In this document: piece after piece, positions 1 to 5,492 of the stretch | How positions within the stretch are numbered: the first letter of the stretch is position 1 | Layout: every line of letters begins with the position of its first letter | Origin: JBBRTJ01 sp038244535 | Lineage (GTDB): Bacteria > Actinomycetota > Acidimicrobiia > Acidimicrobiales > Ilumatobacteraceae | NCBI GenBank assembly: GCA_038244535.1 | Contig: JBBRTJ010000128.1 | Location: 1-8,043, forward strand | Length of the DNA: 8,043 nt | Reading direction: 5' to 3' | The notes under the pieces: model-generated | The model's input: the letters and a program-made list of their open reading frames with translations, nothing else | Database searches by the model: none | What the model was told of the DNA's origin: nothing | Position numbers and translations under genes: made by a program

Positions 1-89
1 ACCAGGCCGAGGCCGAGCAGGAACAGCAGCCGGCCCCGGGTGGCCTGCTGGCGGAGGAACAACTTGTAGAGGGCGAGCCAGCGCGTCAT
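1..89 (-). CDS. ABC-2 type permease, N-terminal fragment (cut by window edge)
   Basis: Only the first 29 codons are inside the window; the gene continues beyond position 1. It begins MTRWLALYKLFLRQQATRGR and then enters a hydrophobic Leu/Gly stretch that looks like the start of a first membrane helix. A short basic cytoplasmic N-terminus before a helix is usual for ABC-2-type permeases. The ATG (complement of 87-89) overlaps the stop of the preceding ATPase gene as ATGA, so the two are almost certainly translationally coupled, and this would be the membrane partner of that ATPase. The permease assignment rests mainly on this context. The substrate cannot be inferred. Confidence 0.7.
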   Translation of the reverse strand, partial: MTRWLALYKLFLRQQATRGRLLFLLGLGL

Positions 90-1042
90 CCGCCCACCAG
101 GTAGCGGAAGACGGAGTCGAGGTCGTCGTCGAGGGGGACCACCTCGTCGAGGCGGAGGCCCCGGTCACGAGCGACGATGGCGACCTCGCGACGGAAGCGG
201 TAGGCGTCGTTGGTCTCGACCTCGAACGCGTCCTTGCCGGCCTGGCGCACACCCTGCACGGTGCCTCGCTCGATCAGGGCGGCGGCCAGCGCGGCTGGTT
301 GGTCGGCGGCGATGCGGAGACGGTGGGGCCGGTCGTCCATCAGGTCGCGGATGGCGCGGAAGTCGCCTTCGGCGGCCAGGCGCCCCTGGGCGATGACGAG
401 GATGCGGCTGCCGAAGCGCTCGACCTCGTCGAGCACGTGGCTCGACACCACGACGCACCGTCCAGGGCGGGCGCCGAGGCGCCGCACCAGGTCGATCAGG
501 TGGAAGCGCTGCCGGGGGTCGAGGCCGTTCATCGGCTCGTCCATCACGAGCACCTCGGGATCGTGGACGAGGGCGGCGGCGATCTTCACTCGCTGCTTGT
601 TGCCCTTCGACAGGTTTCCCACCGGGCGCTCGTCGTCGAAGGACAGCTCGACGAGGTCGAGGGCTGCCGTCGCGGCGCCCTCGGGATCTTCGAGGCCCTG
701 GAGGCGGGCGGCCACGGCCACCAGGGGACCGGGCCGGAGGTGGTCGAACGTCGCCTCCTGCTGGGGGACCAGGCCGATGCGTCCGAGCAGGGACAGGTCG
801 TGGCGGGGGTCGCCGCCGAGGACCCGGACGTGACCTTGGGACGGGCTGGCCAGCCCGCACATCAGGCGCAGCACGGTCGACTTCCCGGCCCCGTTGGGCC
901 CGAGCAGCGCGGTGACGCCAGGGCCGACCGAGAACGACACGTCGCTCACGGCCACGATGTCGCCGAACCACTTCGACACGTGGTCGAGCTCGAGCAGCGC
1001 GCTCGGCGGGTTGACCGGACTCGGCGGCGGCAGCGTCGTCAT
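86..1042 (-). CDS. ABC transporter ATP-binding protein (ABC-2 exporter type)
   Basis: A 318-residue cytoplasmic ATPase predicted to power export through a paired membrane permease. Visible motifs are Walker A GPNGAGKST (residues 48-56), Q-loop at Gln94-Gln95 (GLVPQQ), signature LSKGNKQ (144-150), Walker B VLVMDEP (164-170, catalytic Glu169), D-loop GLDP (173-176) and switch His202 in SSHVLDEVE. The signature is the LSKGN form common in ABC-2/CcmA-like ATPases rather than LSGGQ. About 100 residues after the nucleotide-binding domain form the C-terminal extension typical of this class. The start at 1042 is fixed by the ATGA overlap with the upstream permease stop, and the gene's own stop overlaps the next permease start. 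The catalytic set is complete and the enzyme should be active. The substrate is unknown. Confidence 0.93.
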   Translation of the reverse strand: MTTLPPPSPVNPPSALLELDHVSKWFGDIVAVSDVSFSVGPGVTALLGPNGAGKSTVLRLMCGLASPSQGHVRVLGGDPRHDLSLLGRIGLVPQQEATFDHLRPGPLVAVAARLQGLEDPEGAATAALDLVELSFDDERPVGNLSKGNKQRVKIAAALVHDPEVLVMDEPMNGLDPRQRFHLIDLVRRLGARPGRCVVVSSHVLDEVERFGSRILVIAQGRLAAEGDFRAIRDLMDDRPHRLRIAADQPAALAAALIERGTVQGVRQAGKDAFEVETNDAYRFRREVAIVARDRGLRLDEVVPLDDDLDSVFRYLVGG

Positions 1043-1901
1043 CGGACCACCCGCAGCCGTCGGTAGCGGGTCCAGACGACGATCGCGCCGGCCACGGTCC
1101 AGGCCGGCACGGCTACGGCGAGGGCTGCAGTCGAGAGCTGCGGCAGGTTGCCGGGCTCGCCGTAGATGCGGAAAGCCAGCTCGAACGGGATGACGTTGAG
1201 GTTGAACACGTAGACCCAGTCGGGCAGGCCGACACCTTCGACGAGCGTCCCGGACACGGCCGCGGTGACGAGCAGCAGCAGCAGGATCCCCGCCGATGCG
1301 ACCGCCCGACGATCGGTCATCGACGCCACGGCCAGGGACAGCGCCGTGTAGTAGAGCGCGATCACCGAGCCCGCGGCGAGCACCCTGATCGCGAGCAGGG
1401 CCACCTCTCCGGGGCCGTCAGGTCCGATGCCCTGCAAGACGTTGGCGACGAGCAGCAGCACCGGCGGCCCGAGCGTGGCGATGGCGAGCAGCCCGCTGAC
1501 CGCGGCGGCCTTGGCGATCAGGTACGTGTCGCGGGTGAGAGGCGAGGCGAGGTAGAGCCCGAACAGGCCGGTCCGGCGGTCGGGGCACAGCGCCTCGGGG
1601 GCCACGAACGTCGCGAAGATCACGAGCGCCGAGGCGATGAAGCCGTAGTAGGCGCCATAGGTGGGCAGCACGTTGGTGCGCACTTGGGTGTCGTTGACCA
1701 GGGCGGCCACCCCGACAAAGACGATGGCGGGCACGTAGGCGATGGCCGCGGTGAGGATTGGCAGGATCTTGGCCCGGGTCGGCCGGCGCAGGCCCAAGAC
1801 GCGCTGCGCGGTGTGCTTGATGAGGCTCTGCGTGGCCCCCCGGGGGCCGCGACGAACGCCGTCGTAGACGCGGTAGCCACGATCGATGATGCGGGCGTCG
1901 C

Positions 1902-1905
<4 letters not shown>
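1039..1905 (-). CDS. ABC-2 type transporter permease, six predicted TM helices
   Basis: A 288-residue polytopic membrane protein. The N-terminus (IIDRGYRVYDGVRRG, residues 6-20) is a soluble segment I associate with actinobacterial ABC-2 permeases. It is followed by about six hydrophobic segments near residues 50-70, 83-103, 130-155, 168-192, 201-222 and 257-278. The stretch PDRRTGLFGLYLASPLTRD (108-126) after the second helix matches the usual amphipathic 'DRR-G-xx-xYLxxPLxR' region of ABC-2 permeases that contacts the ATPase. The frame stays open upstream to 2121, but that extension would be an Arg/Pro-rich tract antisense-like to the upstream ATPase gene. The ATG at 1905 forms an ATGA overlap with that ATPase's stop, so I chose it. 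The C-terminus ends in a basic tail (TRYRRLRVVR). Its likely partner is the ATPase at 1902-2825. The substrate is not evident. Confidence 0.9.
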
Positions 1906-2825
<920 letters not shown>

Positions 2826-2831
2826 CGGAGG

Positions 2832-2837
2832 AGCCTA
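2832..2837 (-). promoter_or_regulatory. Candidate -10 box (TAGGCT) of the ABC operon, leaderless arrangement
   Basis: On the minus strand TAGGCT fits the actinobacterial -10 consensus TANNNT. Six nucleotides separate it from the A of the ATG at 2825, so transcription would begin at or next to the start codon. No convincing -35 hexamer is seen 16-18 bp upstream, which is common for actinobacterial promoters. On the mRNA strand the bases just before the ATG read CCTCCG, which is not a Shine-Dalgarno sequence. This favours leaderless translation. The assignment is by pattern only. Confidence 0.5.
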
Positions 2838-2873
2838 CGGGCGCCGGCCGGGAGGTCCCCCTGCGGGTCGCGG

Positions 2874-2879
2874 TAGCTT
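2874..2879 (+). promoter_or_regulatory. Candidate -10 box (TAGCTT) of ilvD, leaderless arrangement
   Basis: TAGCTT matches TANNNT and is followed by exactly 7 nt (2880-2886) before the ilvD ATG at 2887, the spacing at which the transcript would start on the A of the start codon. There is no purine-rich ribosome binding site in those 7 nt (CGCCGCC). The nearest GGAGG (2851-2855) is 31 nt upstream of the ATG, too far to serve translation. No good -35 is seen. The box sits about 37 bp from the divergent ABC promoter, so both could share one regulatory region. Confidence 0.55.
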
Positions 2880-2886
2880 CGCCGCC

Positions 2887-4569
2887 ATGGCCAACTTGAA
2901 GCTCCGATCCGGAGATGTGACCGACGGGATGCAGAAGGCCCCGGCCCGGGCGATGCTGCGCGCCGTCGGTCTTCGCGAGGAGGACTGGGTCAAGCCCCAG
3001 ATCGCCATTGCGTCGTCGTGGAACGAGGTGACGCCCTGCAACCTGTCGCTGGCGCGGCTCGCCTTGCGGGCCAAGGACGGCGTCCGGGCCGCCGGTGGGG
3101 TGGCGCTCCAGTTCGGCACGATCTCGGTGAGCGATGGCATCTCGATGGGGCACGAGGGCATGCGGGCCTCACTGGTGTCTCGCGAGGTCATCGCCGATTC
3201 CGTCGAGACGGTCATGCACGCCGAGCGCTTCGACGGGTTCGTGGGGCTGGCCGGGTGCGACAAGAGCCTCCCGGGCATGCTCATGGCCGCCGCCCGCCTC
3301 GACCTGCCGATGGTGTTCGTCTACGCCGGTTCCATCTTGGCCGGACACCACAACGGTGCCTCGATCGACATCACGAGCGTGTTCGAGGCCGTGGGAGCGT
3401 GTGCCCTTGGCAAGATCTCCGAGGACGAGCTGTTCGAGATCGAGCGCAAGGCGTGCCCCGGCGAGGGCGCGTGCGCCGGGATGTTCACGGCCAACACCAT
3501 GGCCTCCATCGGCGAGGCGCTGGGGATGAGCCTGCCCGGGACGGCCTCGCCGCCCTCGGTCGACCGCCGCCGTGACGACGATGCCGAAGCCGCCGGCCGG
3601 GCCGTCGTGCGCCTGCTCGAGCTCGGGATCCGGCCCCACGACATCCTGACCAAGAAGGCGTTCGAGAACGCCATAGCAGTCACCAACGCACTGGGGGGAT
3701 CGACCAACGCGGTGCTCCACCTGCTGGCGATCGCCAACGAGGTAGGGGTGGCGCTCGAGCTCGAGGACTTCAACCGCGTCGCGGCCAAGGTGGCCCACGT
3801 GGCCGACATGAAGCCCGGCGGCAAGTTCCACATGAGCGATCTCGACCGCGTGGGCGGCGTTCCGGTGGTGCTGCGGATGCTCCTCGAGGCCGGCCTGCTT
3901 CACGGCGACGTCATGACCGTCACCGGCAAGACGATGGCCGAGAACCTGGCGGAGATCAACCCTCCCGGACCCGACGGCGTCGTCGTGCACCCCCTTGACG
4001 CGCCGCTGCACGCCGAAGGCAGCATCGTGGTGCTGCGCGGGTCGCTCGCGCCGAACGGGTCGGTGGTCAAGGTCGCCGGCCTGACCCAGGATCAGCTCCG
4101 CTTCGACGGACCGGCTCGGGTGTTCGACGGCGAGGATGGCGCCATGGCGGCGATCCTGTCGGGCTCGATCGAGCCCGGCACCGTGCTGGTGATCCGCTAC
4201 GAGGGACCCAAGGGCGGGCCGGGGATGCGCGAGATGCTGGCCATCACCGGTGCGCTCAAGGGCGCCGGGCGAGGCTCGGACTGCGCCTTGGTGACCGACG
4301 GCCGGTTCTCCGGGGGGACCTGGGGGTTCTGCATCGGCCACGTCGCGCCCGAGGCGGTCGATGGCGGCCCCATCGCGTTCGTCCGCGACGGCGATCGGAT
4401 CCTGGTGGACGTGCACGACAAGCGCCTCGACCTGCTCGTCGACGACGCTGAGCTGGCCCGCCGCCGCACCGAGTGGGTGCTCCCCACCCCTCGCTACACG
4501 ACCGGGGTCCTGGCCAAGTACGCCAAGCTCGTCACCGGCGCCGAGATGGGCGCCGTCACCCGCCCCTGA
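2887..4569 (+). CDS. ilvD: Dihydroxy-acid dehydratase, [2Fe-2S] type
   Basis: IlvD dehydrates 2,3-dihydroxy-isovalerate and 2,3-dihydroxy-3-methylvalerate to the 2-oxo acids that precede valine/leucine and isoleucine. The protein is 560 residues, the usual length. The three cysteines expected to bind a [2Fe-2S] cluster are present: Cys51 (EVTPCN), Cys124 (GCDKS) and Cys196 (EGACAGMFTANTM). Lys126 of CDKS is the likely carbamylated Mg ligand. VSDGISMGHEGMR (81-93) and the C-terminal TDGRFSGGTWG (470-480, catalytic-type Ser475) complete the active site. The frame is open back to 2575 but that part is antisense to the ABC ATPase gene. MANLKLRSGDVTDG aligns with the family start and sits 7 nt after a TANNNT box. 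Its last codons and stop lie inside a tandem duplication (4534-4650). It is apparently monocistronic and separated from ilvBNC by a convergent gene. Confidence 0.97.
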   Translation: MANLKLRSGDVTDGMQKAPARAMLRAVGLREEDWVKPQIAIASSWNEVTPCNLSLARLALRAKDGVRAAGGVALQFGTISVSDGISMGHEGMRASLVSREVIADSVETVMHAERFDGFVGLAGCDKSLPGMLMAAARLDLPMVFVYAGSILAGHHNGASIDITSVFEAVGACALGKISEDELFEIERKACPGEGACAGMFTANTMASIGEALGMSLPGTASPPSVDRRRDDDAEAAGRAVVRLLELGIRPHDILTKKAFENAIAVTNALGGSTNAVLHLLAIANEVGVALELEDFNRVAAKVAHVADMKPGGKFHMSDLDRVGGVPVVLRMLLEAGLLHGDVMTVTGKTMAENLAEINPPGPDGVVVHPLDAPLHAEGSIVVLRGSLAPNGSVVKVAGLTQDQLRFDGPARVFDGEDGAMAAILSGSIEPGTVLVIRYEGPKGGPGMREMLAITGALKGAGRGSDCALVTDGRFSGGTWGFCIGHVAPEAVDGGPIAFVRDGDRILVDVHDKRLDLLVDDAELARRRTEWVLPTPRYTTGVLAKYAKLVTGAEMGAVTRP

Positions 4570-4650
4570 ACCCCGCGAGCCTCGTGCCGCGGACCGGCGC
4601 CGAGATGGGCGCCGTCACCCGCCCCTGAGCCCCGCGAGCCTCGTGCCGCG
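4534..4650. repeat. Tandem duplication (59 + 58 bp) covering the ilvD 3' end and stop codon
   Basis: Copy 1 (4534-4592) carries the final ilvD codons (TGAEMGAVTRP), the TGA and 23 bp of flank. Copy 2 (4593-4650) repeats it almost exactly. The two differ by one substitution after the TGA (A4570 versus G4629) and by one fewer G at the end of copy 2. A third start, ACCGGCGCC at 4651-4659, matches the unit head and then diverges. Copy 2 is offset by 59 nt, so it is not in the ilvD frame. Each copy includes CGGCGCC-GAGATG-GGCGCCG, a potential 7-bp hairpin. The near-identity suggests a recent duplication, probably by slippage or unequal exchange at the short GC-rich repeats. Confidence 0.95.
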
Positions 4651-4676
4651 ACCGGCGCCAGCTCGGCCCCGTTTGC

Positions 4677-4711
4677 GTCGCGACGTTGCTCGAGAGCAGC
4701 AACGTCGCGAC
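4677..4711. repeat. Perfect 14-bp inverted repeat (hairpin), possible bidirectional terminator or dispersed repeat
   Basis: GTCGCGACGTTGCT (4677-4690) and AGCAACGTCGCGAC (4698-4711) are exact reverse complements around a 7-nt loop (CGAGAGC). Each arm also carries the self-palindromic octamer GTCGCGAC, so the element has a two-level symmetry. It lies between the convergent ends of ilvD and the small membrane-protein gene. There is no U-run on either side, so a classical intrinsic terminator is not supported. A U-less terminator, a mobile palindromic repeat or a protein-binding site are all possible. Confidence 0.75.
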
Positions 4712-4750
4712 TGAAATGACATCGGCGCCGTCATGCGCCGCCGTGCTCTG

Positions 4751-4801
4751 CGAACTCGTGCGGCGAATGCGGCGCAGGGGAGCGTTCGGCGCACAAGTGC
4801 G
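4751..4801. repeat. Imperfect 20-bp inverted repeat in the convergent spacer
   Basis: Positions 4751-4770 and 4782-4801 can pair over 20 positions with 16 Watson-Crick pairs; one of the mismatches (T4768 with G4784) can form a G-U wobble. The loop is 11 nt. The element sits 42 bp beyond the stop of the minus-strand membrane-protein gene and could fold as a terminator-like hairpin for it. No T-rich tract follows. It appears unrelated in sequence to the perfect hairpin at 4677-4711. The rest of the 273-bp spacer (4570-4842) shows no gene I can support. Confidence 0.55.
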
Positions 4802-4842
4802 GGGTGAAGGGCGCGTGGCGCCGGGCGCAAGGAGCGTGGGGT

Positions 4843-5283
4843 TCAGGCCTGCAGGTCGGCGTCGGCGGCGCGCACCTCGTTGACCGAGCGCGCCATGACG
4901 TACATGCGTCGTCCGTTGAGGGTGGTCTGCAGCCACAGCCCCTTGAGCGGCCCGATCGGCGTCTCGAGGTCGAGGCGGTCGAGCACGAGCCGAGGGCGGA
5001 ACGTGAAGCGTCCACCGGCCAGCACGACGAGCGACTCGTCGGTGGCCAGGATGACGCGTCGGGCGTAGAGCCTGGTGAACACGATGAGGAAGGCGGGCAG
5101 GCCGAGGATCGGGAGACCCAGCAGGACGCCGAGCCCGAGTCCGACGAGCAGGCTGATCCCCAACCCGAGCCAGCGGTTCGGGCCCTCGAGGGCGCGAACG
5201 ACGTGGGCGACGGCCTCACCGGGCTGGAGGAGGGGGCGGGACTGCTCGATGATCTGCGGGCGCTGGTTGCCAAGGAGGGGCAT
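4843..5283 (-). CDS. Small membrane protein with probable PH-like domain (hypothetical)
   Basis: A 146-residue protein in its likely form. Residues 1-35 are polar. Residues 38-72 are strongly hydrophobic, broken by Pro58 and Pro63, and probably form a two-helix membrane hairpin. The soluble C-terminus (75-140: YARRVILATDESLVVLAGGRFTFRPRL...LKGLWLQT...MYVMARSVNEVRA) has the alternating pattern of a bacterial PH-like domain as in YcxB/DUF-type membrane proteins. That is a fold-level guess and I do not recognise the family. In-frame ATGs also exist at 5301 and 5361, but the longest would overlap the whole ilvB leader peptide. The 5283 start has a CAGACT box 6 nt upstream (complement of 5290-5295), resembling a leaderless -10. 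None of the three starts has a good ribosome binding site. The gene is convergent with ilvD and divergent from ilvB. Its role is unknown. Confidence 0.75.
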   Translation of the reverse strand: MPLLGNQRPQIIEQSRPLLQPGEAVAHVVRALEGPNRWLGLGISLLVGLGLGVLLGLPILGLPAFLIVFTRLYARRVILATDESLVVLAGGRFTFRPRLVLDRLDLETPIGPLKGLWLQTTLNGRRMYVMARSVNEVRAADADLQA

Positions 5284-5305
5284 CGGGGCAGTCTGGCGCA
5301 TGCAG

Positions 5306-5334
5306 TTGCGCGTTCGGACCCGGGATGGCAAGCT
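5306..5334 (+). promoter_or_regulatory. Candidate promoter of the ilvB leader and ilvBNC operon
   Basis: TTGCGC (5306-5311) and CAAGCT (5329-5334) are separated by 17 bp. The -10 keeps the A2 and T6 of TANNNT, and the -35 keeps only TTG. Seven nucleotides follow before GTG at 5342, which would place the transcription start at the first codon of the leader peptide. This repeats the spacing of the ilvD and ABC candidate promoters. The hexamers are weak, so an upstream promoter within the divergent gene cannot be excluded. Confidence 0.4.
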
Positions 5335-5341
5335 GACGTCC

Positions 5342-5380
5342 GTGACGTCGCGCCCTCTCATCGTGGTGGTAGTTCCCTAG
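5342..5380 (+). CDS. ilvB leader peptide (attenuator-sensing, Leu-Ile-Val-rich)
   Basis: This short frame reads (M/V)TSRPLIVVVVP and stops at TAG 5378-5380. It has six consecutive branched-chain codons: CTC, ATC, GTG, GTG, GTA, GTT (5357-5374). An in-frame ATG at 5300 would give a 26-residue version with the same end. I prefer GTG 5342 because it follows the candidate -10 by 7 nt, whereas the only purine-rich tract (AAGGAGGGG near 5271-5279) lies about 20 nt before ATG 5300, too far. The peptide itself needs no function. A ribosome stalling on these codons when Val, Ile or Leu is scarce would set the downstream RNA fold. The placement, just before an antiterminator-like helix, an intrinsic terminator and ilvB, is the classical arrangement. 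Confidence 0.8.
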   Translation: MTSRPLIVVVVP

Positions 5381-5412
5381 GGCGCATCCCACCTCGTCGC
5401 GTGCGCCCAAGG
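5376..5412 (+). promoter_or_regulatory. Candidate antiterminator helix of the ilvB attenuator
   Basis: CCTAGGGCGCA (5376-5386) can pair with TGCGCCCAAGG (5402-5412), giving 10 base pairs with one A-A mismatch and a 15-nt loop. The 3' arm includes 5410-5412, the base of the downstream terminator stem, so the two folds compete at that edge. The 5' arm spans the end of the leader ORF. A ribosome reaching the stop codon would cover it, while one stalled on the Val codons would leave most of it free. The overlap is only three bases, so how strongly it blocks termination is uncertain. A smaller alternative pairs the Val codons (5365-5369) with 5389-5393. Confidence 0.5.
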
Positions 5413-5443
5413 ACCTCCCAGCCGGGAGGTCTTCGTCGTTTTT
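5410..5443 (+). terminator. Intrinsic terminator (attenuator) before ilvB
   Basis: GACCTCCC (5412-5419) and GGGAGGTC (5424-5431) form a perfect 8-bp stem with loop AGCC. It extends by one G-U and one A-U pair to 5410/5433. After CGTCG comes TTTTT (5439-5443), a U-run that stands out in this GC-rich DNA. It lies between the Leu/Ile/Val leader peptide and the ilvB ribosome binding site, so it would end transcription when branched-chain aminoacyl-tRNA is plentiful. Confidence 0.85.
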
Positions 5444-5482
5444 CGGGCCACTGCCCTTCCATCAACGTTGCGCAGGACCAGC

Positions 5483-5488
5483 AAGGAG
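5483..5488 (+). promoter_or_regulatory. Ribosome binding site of ilvB (AAGGAG)
   Basis: AAGGAG lies 4 nt before the ATG at 5493 and fixes that start. Unlike ilvD and the first ABC gene, ilvB therefore uses a conventional Shine-Dalgarno site. This fits a gene preceded by a transcribed leader. Confidence 0.8.
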
Positions 5489-5492
5489 CACC

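Noticed and set aside
3169..4416. A 415-codon open frame on the minus strand opposite ilvD
   Set aside because: Low-complexity composition rich in His, Gly and Asp, antisense to a clearly conserved enzyme, so a shadow of GC-rich codon use.
4593..4628. Copy 2 of the duplicated ilvD tail as an alternative ilvD ending
   Set aside because: It is offset by 59 nt, hence out of the ilvD frame, and copy 1 already supplies an in-frame stop at 4567-4569.
5271..5302. AAGGAGGGG as ribosome binding site for a 26-residue leader from ATG 5300
   Set aside because: The spacing is about 20 nt, too long for a functional Shine-Dalgarno, and the tract lies in the coding region of the minus-strand gene. The GTG 5342 start is preferred, though not proven.
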